Assembly (NCBI GenBank): GCA_020631395.1
Contig: JAHDHI010000052.1
Span: forward strand, 1 to 36,299
Direction of reading: 5' to 3'
Length of the DNA stretch: 36,299 nucleotides
Source of the DNA: Bizionia sp.
Lineage (GTDB): Bacteria > Bacteroidota > Bacteroidia > Flavobacteriales > Flavobacteriaceae
Notes under the pieces: generated by a model
What the model was told of the DNA's origin: nothing
Seen by the model: only the letters and a program-made list of their open reading frames with translations
The model's database searches: none
Program-made: the position numbers and the translations under genes
In this document: piece after piece, positions 1-7,166 of the stretch
How the letters are laid out: every line of letters starts with the position of its first letter
Numbering within the stretch: the stretch's first letter is position 1

Positions 1-1403
1 AGATTTTATCGCTGGTTTTAGTTTCGGTATTAGGAGGAACAATCACTCTAGGAGCTTATAAGACCTTTGTAGAAAAAGAACAAAATGCAGTTGTAGAACA
101 ACAACAGGCCCAACCGATGTTCATTCCAACAAACAACACTATTACCAAAACGAATTTGGCCATAGAAAAAGGCATTAGCTTTACAAATGCGGCAGAAAAG
201 ACCGTAAATGCCGTCGTACACGTTAAAAATGTAACCATCAACAACAGTCAACCAACCTTGCAAGACTTGTTCATGGGTAGGGTGCCACAACGCAAACAGT
301 TAGGAACGGGTAGCGGTGTCATCATTTCGCCAGATGGATACATCGTAACCAACAATCACGTCATTGACGGTTCCGAAACTTTAAATGTGACCTTGAACGA
401 CAATAGAACGGTGGAAGCCAAAATAGTAGGGACAGATCCAAAAACGGACATTGCCTTGTTAAAAATAGAATCGGATGAAGATTTGCCATATACGACATTT
501 GGAGATAGTGACTCTGCAAAAATTGGGGAGTGGGTCCTTGCCGTAGGCAACCCATTTAACTTGACTTCTACAGTCACTGCAGGAATAATAAGTGCCAAAT
601 CCAGAGATTTGTCTGGACAAAGCAATCAATCATTCATACAAACCGATGCAGCTGTAAATCCTGGAAATTCGGGTGGAGCATTGGTAAACACAAACGGAGA
701 ACTCATTGGCATAAACACTGCTATTAGCTCACAAACCGGATCTTATGTCGGATATTCCTTTGCCGTGCCCAGCAACATTGCCAAGAAAGTCATACAAGAC
801 ATCATGGAGTTTGGCAATGTTCAAAATGGTTTTTTGGGAATTATACCTAGATCTTTGAATAGTTTCACTGCAGAAAAACTTGGAATTTCAGAAACTGAAG
901 GCATATATGTTGAAGAAGTAGAAGAAGACACTGGAGCAGATAAAGCAGGGTTAAAAAGTGGGGATATCATTAAAAAAATTGATAATGTTAAAATGAATAA
1001 ATTTTCAGATTTAAGAGGTTTTTTAGACACAAAACGTCCTAATGATATCATTACAGTTCATTTTTTAAGAAATGGCACATATGAAGAAACTAAAGTTACC
1101 TTGCTAAAAATCAACAGCACAGTCATTCCCAATATAGCTATAGTTCAAAATGCAAAATACGATGACTTAAAGAAACATAAAGTAAAAAAAGGTGTGAAAA
1201 TAGTTGAACTAAAAGGAATTTATTTCGACTATCTATCTGAAGAAGGAATTATACCTGGAAATATAATTACAAAAATAAATGGCTTTGAAGTAAATTCCGT
1301 AGAAGATGTCCAATCCATATTAAAGGATAAGAATATTAAGAACCTTTTTTCAATTGAAATAGTAAATTCTTTTGGTCAAAATTTGAAATATGCTTTTAAG
1401 TAA
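1..1403 (+). CDS. DegQ/HtrA-family periplasmic serine protease, 5' end outside window
   Basis: Envelope quality-control endoprotease of the HtrA/Do family. The frame is open from base 3, upstream of the first ATG (117), and the first 38 visible codons give a hydrophobic ILSLVLVSVLGG export segment, so the true start lies just outside the window. Counting from the ATG at 117, the catalytic triad is visible: His81 in TNNHV, Asp111 in KTDIALL and Ser185 in NPGNSGGA. A first PDZ domain starts near GFLGI (about residue 240) and a divergent second PDZ domain fills the last ~85 residues. About 466 residues are visible, normal for flavobacterial members. Base composition turns clearly AT-rich from about position 930, inside the PDZ part. 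The family assignment is firm; the exact orthologue (DegP, DegQ or DegS type) cannot be decided. Confidence 0.95.
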   Translation, partial: ILSLVLVSVLGGTITLGAYKTFVEKEQNAVVEQQQAQPMFIPTNNTITKTNLAIEKGISFTNAAEKTVNAVVHVKNVTINNSQPTLQDLFMGRVPQRKQLGTGSGVIISPDGYIVTNNHVIDGSETLNVTLNDNRTVEAKIVGTDPKTDIALLKIESDEDLPYTTFGDSDSAKIGEWVLAVGNPFNLTSTVTAGIISAKSRDLSGQSNQSFIQTDAAVNPGNSGGALVNTNGELIGINTAISSQTGSYVGYSFAVPSNIAKKVIQDIMEFGNVQNGFLGIIPRSLNSFTAEKLGISETEGIYVEEVEEDTGADKAGLKSGDIIKKIDNVKMNKFSDLRGFLDTKRPNDIITVHFLRNGTYEETKVTLLKINSTVIPNIAIVQNAKYDDLKKHKVKKGVKIVELKGIYFDYLSEEGIIPGNIITKINGFEVNSVEDVQSILKDKNIKNLFSIEIVNSFGQNLKYAFK

Positions 1404-1585
1404 CACTTTTTGTATTTTATCCATAATTCTTAAATTAAGGAAAATATTTGATTTAAAACTAAGAAAAATCTCTTTAAAATATAGTTTTTTTTGAACTTAC
1501 TGCCCTAAGGTTGGGGGTGATTAGTTAGGGTATAGCTCTACTTTCTTGTTCTTTAATCATATATTAATCTAAAAACTAAATAATT

Positions 1586-1873
1586 ATGCAAAACAAACTA
1601 TTAATTTTGCTCGCTTCATTATTCTTTAGCTTTTCGAGTTTTAATAATTCAAGCATTGAAAATGAAAGTAGAAATCAAGCCAGCTTAAAAAAAGATTGTA
1701 ACAATTATCTTGTTACATATTATAATGCAGATTTAGATGCCACAATGATTTATCCCTTTGATACTATAGATTTAGCTAATGGTTATTCTGTGTTACTTAT
1801 ACACCAAGGTTACTCACCAAGTATTCAATACAACCCTTGTGACCCTGATGATGTCTGGCTTCAGGATGTATAA
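1586..1873 (+). CDS. small secreted hypothetical protein (95 aa)
   Basis: No family recognised. The first ~20 residues (MQNKLLILLASLFFSFSSF) form a signal peptide without a lipobox cysteine, so export is likely. The mature part is acidic and contains two cysteines (in KDCNNY and NPCDPDD) that could form a disulfide. The gene has its own downstream terminator-like hairpin, which supports it being a real single-gene unit. It lies in the same AT-rich stretch as the 3' end of the upstream protease gene. Possible roles, such as a short envelope or secreted peptide, are not supported by any motif. Confidence 0.6.
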   Translation: MQNKLLILLASLFFSFSSFNNSSIENESRNQASLKKDCNNYLVTYYNADLDATMIYPFDTIDLANGYSVLLIHQGYSPSIQYNPCDPDDVWLQDV

Positions 1874-1898
1874 AACATATTCTTTCTGAACGATTTTC

Positions 1899-1937
1899 AA
1901 GCACTATAGATTTATCCTATGGTGCTTTTGTTTTTTT
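1899..1937 (+). terminator. rho-independent terminator
   Basis: An 11-bp stem (AAGCACTATAG pairing with CTATGGTGCTT, one G-T wobble) with a 7-base loop is followed by a T-rich run. It lies 26 bases after the stop of the small secreted protein and before the GAPDH promoter. Confidence 0.7.
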
Positions 1938-1971
1938 ACGTTAAAAGTTTTATGAAAACGTTTGAAAACTA

Positions 1972-1979
1972 TACTTTTG
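1972..1979 (+). promoter_or_regulatory. Bacteroidota -7 promoter box of the GAPDH gene
   Basis: TACTTTTG matches the TAnnTTTG -7 consensus and lies 35 bases upstream of the GAPDH ATG. I see no convincing TTTG -33 element at the usual spacing. Confidence 0.55.
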
Positions 1980-2014
1980 CACAAAAAATAACAACACACT
2001 AAACATTTATACCA

Positions 2015-3463
2015 ATGCCCGTTAAAGAAACTTACGAAAGCGAATTAGCATTTCAAGCAGACAGACGTAGAGCTACTGTGGAATTTATTAAAATTGTAAG
2101 CGATCTTTGGTACGACAAATCTATAGAATTGGTGATTTTCAGAAACCAATTGATAGACAGAAACGTAAGCCAGATTTTAAATCTTCATGAATATGCTGGA
2201 GAATTTGTTCAAAAACCCATTTCGGTTTTCGATTCCGTGGAGATAGCTCAAGCTATCAAAACATTGGATATTCCTCCTGCAAAATTGGACATCGGAAAAT
2301 TAACTTACGAATATCACCTAGAAGAAAAAAAATATGGGAATGCCATGGCTTTTGTTGCCAACAAACTCAAAGCTGCCAATGACAATGAGGCCATAACGCC
2401 CAAAGATGTCGTTCTCTATGGTTTTGGACGTATTGGTCGTTTGGTTGCAAGAGAGTTGATGACAAGAACAGGAAAAGGTAGTCAATTGCGTTTGAGAGCC
2501 ATTGTTACCCGTGGAAAAATAGATGCTACCATTTTAGAAAAAAGAGCTGCTTTGCTACGTAATGATTCTGTTCATGGCGATTTTTCTGGAACAGTTTCCA
2601 TAGATGTAGAGAAAGAAGCCTTGATAATCAATGGAACAACAGTAAGAATTATTTCTGCCAACCAACCTGAAGACATAGATTATACAGCATACGACATTGA
2701 CAATGCCTTGGTTATTGACAATACTGGAGTTTTTAGGGACAAAGAAGCTTTAAGTAGATTAAAGTCGTCCAAAGGAGCAGAAAAGGTATTGTTGACTGCG
2801 CCAGGAAAAGGTGTTCCAAATATTGTTTACGGTGTAAACCACCTAGAAAACAACCCAGACGAAATAGACATCTTCTCTGCTGCATCTTGTACTACAAATG
2901 CAATAACGCCCATATTGAAGGCCATTGAAGATACCTATGGCGTGAAAAGTGGCCATTTGGAAACGATTCATGCCTACACCAACGATCAAAACCTTGTAGA
3001 CAACTTCCACAAAAAATACCGTCGTGGTCGTGCAGCCGCATTAAATATGGTCATAACCGAAACTGGAGCTGGAGCAGCTGTTTCCAAAGCTTTACCAAGT
3101 TTTGAAGGTAAATTGACTTCTAACGCCATACGCGTACCTGTACCTAATGGATCTTTGGCCATTTTGAATTTGGAATTGGAAGCCAATGCCAGCGTGGACA
3201 GCATGAATGCAACTTTAAAGAAGTACGCCTTGGAAGGTGATTTGGTTGAACAAATCAAATATGAAATGAGTGATGAGTTGGTATCTAGCGACATCATCGG
3301 TAGTTCAGCTCCTTCCATTTACGACAGCAAGGCTACCATTGTTCGCAAAGATGGTAAAAATGCAATACTTTACATTTGGTATGACAATGAGTATGGTTAT
3401 AGCCATCAAGTCATTCGCTTAGCGAAGTACATAGCCAAAGTAAGACGTTTCACCTATTATTAA
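2015..3463 (+). CDS. glyceraldehyde-3-phosphate dehydrogenase, long form with N-terminal extension
   Basis: Oxidises glyceraldehyde-3-phosphate to 1,3-bisphosphoglycerate in central carbon metabolism (or the reverse). The GAPDH core starts near residue 131 with the Rossmann motif YGFGRIGRL (135-143). The active-site motif SCTTN places the catalytic Cys at 292, and the partner His is His319 in TIHAYT; the 27-residue spacing equals that of classical GAPDH. WYDNEYGYS near the C-terminus is also canonical. At 482 residues it carries about 130 extra N-terminal residues compared with standard ~335-residue enzymes, as in other Bacteroidota long-form GAPDHs. The extension is predicted helical and has no motif I recognise. 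It is monocistronic: own -7 box upstream, strong terminator downstream. Whether it is the glycolytic or gluconeogenic isozyme, or prefers NADP, cannot be read from the sequence. Confidence 0.95.
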   Translation: MPVKETYESELAFQADRRRATVEFIKIVSDLWYDKSIELVIFRNQLIDRNVSQILNLHEYAGEFVQKPISVFDSVEIAQAIKTLDIPPAKLDIGKLTYEYHLEEKKYGNAMAFVANKLKAANDNEAITPKDVVLYGFGRIGRLVARELMTRTGKGSQLRLRAIVTRGKIDATILEKRAALLRNDSVHGDFSGTVSIDVEKEALIINGTTVRIISANQPEDIDYTAYDIDNALVIDNTGVFRDKEALSRLKSSKGAEKVLLTAPGKGVPNIVYGVNHLENNPDEIDIFSAASCTTNAITPILKAIEDTYGVKSGHLETIHAYTNDQNLVDNFHKKYRRGRAAALNMVITETGAGAAVSKALPSFEGKLTSNAIRVPVPNGSLAILNLELEANASVDSMNATLKKYALEGDLVEQIKYEMSDELVSSDIIGSSAPSIYDSKATIVRKDGKNAILYIWYDNEYGYSHQVIRLAKYIAKVRRFTYY

Positions 3464-3486
3464 TAGACTTCAAAATATTATGACAA

Positions 3487-3524
3487 AGCAAAAAATCTCA
3501 CAACAATGTGAAATTTTTTGCTTT
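3487..3524 (+). terminator. rho-independent terminator after GAPDH gene
   Basis: AGCAAAAAATCTCAC pairs with GTGAAATTTTTTGCT around a short loop, giving an A-rich/T-rich flanked hairpin that could work on both strands. It covers an ATG at 3508 that would otherwise extend the next gene, which argues for the downstream ATG at 3580. Confidence 0.75.
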
Positions 3525-3579
3525 AGAAACGCAACCATTTCATATGTCAGGCGTCTATATAAAAAAAGCTACATATTTT

Positions 3580-4092
3580 ATGAAAAAAACAACCAACAAA
3601 ATCATTTTATCCATATTGTTTTTGAGTCTCTACTCCTGCTTTACTTGGGAAACAAGTGACGATGAAGTCATTGTCTCAAGACAAATGTATGAAGCAGTAA
3701 CGATGCTAAGGACGGAATTCGAGAATTCAACCGATTTGTTGCCCCCAAAACCAATTGAGAACTCAGGTAAGATCTATGTGAAAGGCAATTACCTTTTCAT
3801 CAATGAACCCAACAAGGGGTTTCACATCTATGACAACTTCAACCCTTCATCTCCTGTGAACTTGGCCTTTCTAAAGGTTTTAGGTTCTTCGGACATGAGT
3901 ATAAAAGGAGACATACTGTACATAAACAATGCTACAGACCTAATTGCGATAAAACCCAATTTCTCGGAGAATAGCATAGAAATCACAAAACGCATTGTAA
4001 ACACCTTTCCTGAACTGGTAGCGCCAAACAACTTTGGTTTTTACAATACACAAGAAAATGAAGTAATAATAGATTGGAATTTAATTGAATAG
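3580..4092 (+). CDS. LVIVD-repeat lipoprotein (170 aa)
   Basis: Predicted SPII lipoprotein: the signal runs to LSLYSC with the acylated cysteine at residue 20. The mature part contains LVIVD-type beta-propeller blades (KIYVKGNYLFINEPNKGFHI and a second blade at DMSIKGDILYINN). I chose the ATG at 3580 because the in-frame ATG at 3508 lies inside the GAPDH terminator and would bury the signal peptide behind 24 residues. It is four bases upstream of a second, longer LVIVD lipoprotein, so the two are very likely co-transcribed and probably act together at the cell envelope. Only one or two complete blades are present, too few for a full propeller. Biochemical function is unknown. Confidence 0.75.
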   Translation: MKKTTNKIILSILFLSLYSCFTWETSDDEVIVSRQMYEAVTMLRTEFENSTDLLPPKPIENSGKIYVKGNYLFINEPNKGFHIYDNFNPSSPVNLAFLKVLGSSDMSIKGDILYINNATDLIAIKPNFSENSIEITKRIVNTFPELVAPNNFGFYNTQENEVIIDWNLIE

Positions 4093-4096
4093 CATC

Positions 4097-4840
4097 ATGA
4101 AAAAATACATATTGATTTTAACAGCATTGACTCTTTTATCTTGCGATTCCAATTCCGATAGTAGTGGAAACAACAACGAACCTATTTCCGATACTGGTAA
4201 AAGTGGATCTTTGGCTCGCTTTACAACTTTCAACGATTATCTATACACTGTGGACAATCAAGATTTGAACGTCTTCAACATTTCCGACAACGAAGACCCC
4301 GTGCAAGTCAATGAAATACACATAGGTTTTAACATAGAAACGCTTTTCAACTACAAAGAATACTTGTTCATAGGTTCGAGAAACGGTATGTACATCTATA
4401 GCGTAGACAGCCCTGAGCAACCAGAGTTTCTATCACAAGCTCAGCACTTCACAGCATGTGACCCCGTAGTTTCGAATTATACCCATGCCTTTGTGACTTT
4501 GCACTCGGACATTGGCTGTGGTACCGACGTCAATGTCTTGGAGGTCTATGACGTTGAAGATTTACAGAACCCCATATTGATTTCCACACGTAATCTGACA
4601 CGCCCCATTGGTTTGGGCCTTTATGGCGATTATCTGATCGTTTGCGATGATGAAGTCAAGATTTTTGATATTACCGATCCTGAAAATCTACAATTGGTTC
4701 ACAACATCGATAAAAATGCCTTCGATGTGATCATCAACGAGAATTTGCTCATATTGATAGGTGAAACTGGGTTATATCAATACAACTTAGATGAAGACAA
4801 CATTCAGAACACTACCGAATTAAGCACTATCAACATCTAA
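4097..4840 (+). CDS. LVIVD-repeat beta-propeller lipoprotein (247 aa)
   Basis: Lipoprotein with the lipobox LTLLSC (cysteine 16 from the ATG at 4097) followed by a Ser/Asn/Asp-rich linker. The mature part holds four or five repeats of the LVIVD type (YLYTVDNQDLNVFNISD, YLFIGSRNGMYIYSVDS, YLIVCDDEVKIFDITD, LLILIGETGLYQYNL), each with the pattern short strand - residue name - 'V/I-F/Y-D/N-I' seen in this family. It is second in a two-gene unit with the smaller LVIVD lipoprotein and is followed by a strong terminator. Another ATG in frame at 4085 overlaps the preceding stop and is less likely, because it adds four residues ahead of the MKK signal. Ligand and partner are unknown. Confidence 0.75.
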   Translation: MKKYILILTALTLLSCDSNSDSSGNNNEPISDTGKSGSLARFTTFNDYLYTVDNQDLNVFNISDNEDPVQVNEIHIGFNIETLFNYKEYLFIGSRNGMYIYSVDSPEQPEFLSQAQHFTACDPVVSNYTHAFVTLHSDIGCGTDVNVLEVYDVEDLQNPILISTRNLTRPIGLGLYGDYLIVCDDEVKIFDITDPENLQLVHNIDKNAFDVIINENLLILIGETGLYQYNLDEDNIQNTTELSTINI

Positions 4841-4863
4841 ATCAATAGATTTCACGTATATAT

Positions 4864-4891
4864 AAAAAGCCTCACAAAAGTGAGGCTTTTT
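4864..4891 (+). terminator. rho-independent terminator after the LVIVD pair
   Basis: Perfect 12-bp stem AAAAAGCCTCAC / GTGAGGCTTTTT with a four-base AAAA loop and a T tail. Confidence 0.9.
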
Positions 4892-4956
4892 ACTATAAAC
4901 ATTTCAAAGATTAATCTTTTTTCGTAATATTGAGTACAATTAAATCAACTCCTAGC

Positions 4957-5595
4957 ATGAGCAACCATAAATTCATCATCGCACTATTATCAATAGCTTT
5001 TTTTTCATTAAACATCCAAGCACAGAATACTGCCAACACGACTCAAAATGAGCAACTATCATTAAACAGCGGCACCATCGACAATCAATTTGAATATGTC
5101 ATTACAAAATCCAGCAATTGGAATGACGAACGCAGGCAACCCTACGAAGTAATCAAGAGAAATTGGATACTAACCCTAAAGGCTAACGTATTGGATTCCT
5201 TAAAAGCGGTTCACAAAAATTTAAATGACACCAAAAGCATCGTCAACAAACAAGTTGAGGAAATAGCTCTTTTAAAATCCAATTTGACCAGTACTCAAAG
5301 CACCTTGGACAAAACCAACATCGAAAAAGACAGCATGTCCTTATTTGGAATACAGATGAGCAAAGGTGGATACAATAGCCTAATGTGGTCCATAATTGGA
5401 GGTTTGTTGGTTTTTCTTTTATTTTTCATATACAAATTCAAGGATAGCAATACCGTTACCAAACAAGCCAAAACCACATTGGCTGAAACAGAAGAACAAT
5501 TTGAAGAGCATAGACGTGTTGCCTTGGAGCGTGAACAAAAAGTAAGACGTCAATTGCAAGACGAGATCAACAAACATAAATCGAATGCTAAATAG
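4957..5595 (+). CDS. exported single-pass membrane coiled-coil protein (212 aa)
   Basis: Conserved-looking flavobacterial protein of unknown function. From the ATG at 4957 it has a signal peptide ending near NIQAQ, a region around FEYVITKSSNWNDERR...YEVIKRNW, a helical stretch rich in Lys, Gln and Asn, one transmembrane helix at about residues 142-160 (WSIIGGLLVFLLFFIY), and a charged cytoplasmic-type coiled coil to the end. I recall relatives being labelled 'tRNA (guanine-N1)-methyltransferase' in databases; nothing here (no SPOUT or Rossmann motif) supports that. The non-ATG start at 4930 would overlap a promoter-like TAATATTG at 4925-4932, so I prefer 4957. Confidence 0.7.
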   Translation: MSNHKFIIALLSIAFFSLNIQAQNTANTTQNEQLSLNSGTIDNQFEYVITKSSNWNDERRQPYEVIKRNWILTLKANVLDSLKAVHKNLNDTKSIVNKQVEEIALLKSNLTSTQSTLDKTNIEKDSMSLFGIQMSKGGYNSLMWSIIGGLLVFLLFFIYKFKDSNTVTKQAKTTLAETEEQFEEHRRVALEREQKVRRQLQDEINKHKSNAK

Positions 5596-5660
5596 CAACA
5601 CTTCTTGTATTAAATCATAATATTGAAATCTGTAATTTCGATTGCAGTTTTTTAGCCTTC

Positions 5661-6098
5661 ATGAAAATAATAAAAGCAGAAATACAAAACCTTGATGATT
5701 TAACTCCTTTATTCGATGGCTATCGTGTTTTCTATGGACAACCCTCAGACATCGAAGCTGTAAAACCATTTTTAATCGAACGTTTAACCAAGCAAGACAC
5801 CATTATATACATTGCCTACAATGATGATGAAGCAGTTGGGTTCACTCACCTATTTCATAGTTTTTCGTCTGTTTACATGCAACCATTGTTTATCTTGAAT
5901 GATTTGTTCGTAGCTTCCAACCATCGCAAGAAAGGCATTGGGGTGGCATTGATGGAAAAAGCAAAGGAGCTATGCAGAAACCTCGATTACAAAGGAATAG
6001 CGTTGCAAACGGAAACGACAAACCCTGCACAACACCTATACGAAAGCCTAGGATGGGAAATTGACAAGGATTTGCAATATTTTTGGGTAAAAAAATAA
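5661..6098 (+). CDS. GNAT-family N-acetyltransferase (145 aa)
   Basis: Acetyl-CoA-dependent acyltransferase of the Gcn5-related family. The acetyl-CoA binding motif A is visible at about residues 79-105: the strand LNDLFV is followed by HRKKGIGVALM, which fits the R/Q-x-x-G-x-G/A pyrophosphate loop. The C-terminal QTETTNPAQHLYESLGW is the typical N-x-x-A-x-x-L-Y-x-x-x-G-W/F motif. Length is normal for a single-domain GNAT. It stands alone, with a weak -7-like TAATTTCG at 5633-5640. The acceptor substrate cannot be inferred. Confidence 0.88.
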   Translation: MKIIKAEIQNLDDLTPLFDGYRVFYGQPSDIEAVKPFLIERLTKQDTIIYIAYNDDEAVGFTHLFHSFSSVYMQPLFILNDLFVASNHRKKGIGVALMEKAKELCRNLDYKGIALQTETTNPAQHLYESLGWEIDKDLQYFWVKK

Positions 6099-6352
6099 GC
6101 TTCCCTCGCTTTTAGTACATATATGAGAATCCAAGACATTAGCATCAAAGAGTTTCTTTGGCAAGAAAATTAAAGATGCATCAAAACAGAAAACGCATCT
6201 AATCGTTCTTGGCAAGTGATCAAGAAACTGATCCCTTTCGGAGCCAAACTTCCCTCTATTTCAATAATTTCAATTTCGAGGATTAATTGTAAAGAGTAGT
6301 CCTCGACACAAATTATTTTCAACATTCACGCAATCTATGTAAAAAGAAAGAG

Positions 6353-6360
6353 TACTTTTG
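6353..6360 (+). promoter_or_regulatory. Bacteroidota -7 promoter box of the DnaJ-KTSC gene
   Basis: TACTTTTG, identical to the box before the GAPDH gene, 25 bases before the ATG at 6386. No clear -33 element. Confidence 0.5.
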
Positions 6361-6385
6361 CGCCTCATTAGAAAATAGCATCCTT

Positions 6386-6832
6386 ATGAAGCGCATTAAC
6401 GAATACAAGAAGTTGTTCAATGTCGACAAAGACACGAGTCTAAAAACTCTAAAGACATCTTACAGAAATTTAGTAAAGGAATGGCATCCAGACAAATTTC
6501 AAGAAGGTGATGAAAAAGCAAAAGAAGCAGAATTGAAAAGTCGCCAAATCATAGATGGCTATCACTTCTTGGTAAGTATTGCTCCAGAAACGATTTCTGC
6601 CAACTTGGAAGAGTTCAACACTACCATCAATAGTCCCATAATGGATTGGCAACACAAAGGTTTGTTACTCGAAATAACGTTCTTGGACGGAAATACCTAT
6701 GAGTTTTTTGGAGTAAACAAAGCATTATACATAAAGTTTGCACAATCGGACAAACAAACACGTTTTGCCAAACGAAACATATTCAACACGTTTACCTATA
6801 GAAAAGTGAAGAAAAGCTTGCAAAAAGCTTAA
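6386..6832 (+). CDS. DnaJ-domain protein with C-terminal KTSC-like domain (148 aa)
   Basis: The N-terminal ~65 residues form a J domain with the hallmark HPD tripeptide (KEWHPDKF, about residues 34-41), which in the family stimulates the ATPase of a DnaK-type Hsp70. The C-terminal half (about residues 85-145: LLLEITFLDGNTYEFFGV...YIKFAQSD...NIFNTFTYRKV) looks like a KTSC domain, a small module of poorly known function often linked to RNA or nucleotide metabolism enzymes. There is no G/F region, zinc finger or substrate-binding domain, so this is a class-III J protein and probably a specialised co-chaperone. It is monocistronic, with its own -7 box and terminator. Confidence 0.8.
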   Translation: MKRINEYKKLFNVDKDTSLKTLKTSYRNLVKEWHPDKFQEGDEKAKEAELKSRQIIDGYHFLVSIAPETISANLEEFNTTINSPIMDWQHKGLLLEITFLDGNTYEFFGVNKALYIKFAQSDKQTRFAKRNIFNTFTYRKVKKSLQKA

Positions 6833-6851
6833 AAACATTTTATTTACAATT

Positions 6852-6891
6852 AAAAACCTTGACTCTCTCTATAAGGATCAAGGTTTTTTTT
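6852..6891 (+). terminator. rho-independent terminator after the DnaJ-KTSC gene
   Basis: AAAAACCTTGA pairs with TCAAGGTTTTT, a stem of about 11 bp with a 15-base loop, and ends in a T run. Confidence 0.8.
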
Positions 6892-6983
6892 ATGTTCACG
6901 CCACAAAATATACATTCTATTTTTCATATGAAAAAATTTAATGGTAACTTATAAAACCATCATTTTTTCATCAAAAAAAATCT

Positions 6984-7166
6984 ATGAATCCTCTTCTTAT
7001 AAAGCATAGCTCGACAATTCTACTCTTTTTATTTATTTTCAATACTTCATCTTCTTCCTAAAAAGAAGTTTCGAAATCCACCGACAATCAATTAAATGCA
7101 ATTTCTTCTAAGGTTCAAAAAGAAATCGTAGGCAAGCTTACTGGAAACGAAACAATAGATGGAAAT
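6984..7166 (+). pseudogene. detached 5' end of the M28 peptidase gene (signal peptide plus N-terminal segment, in-frame TAA)
   Basis: An ATG at 6984 opens a frame with a good signal peptide (MNPLLIKHSSTILLFLFIFN) that ends at a TAA at 7059-7061. The same frame then continues without another stop into the peptidase ORF, encoding a segment that includes KEIVGKLTGNETIDGN, the kind of sequence expected just before the KSRFT start of this M28 subgroup. No in-frame ATG, GTG or TTG occurs between the TAA and the GTG at 7167. The simplest reading is a single nonsense change (or a sequencing error) in one original ~313-codon gene, 6984-7925. Confidence 0.65.

Noticed and set aside
2986-3318. 110-residue minus-strand ORF inside the GAPDH gene
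   Set aside because: It lies opposite conserved GAPDH sequence (RRGRAA to SAPS) and shows no independent features.
3508-3579. Longer start (ATG 3508) for the first LVIVD lipoprotein
   Set aside because: The ATG is inside the GAPDH terminator hairpin, and the extension would bury the lipoprotein signal.
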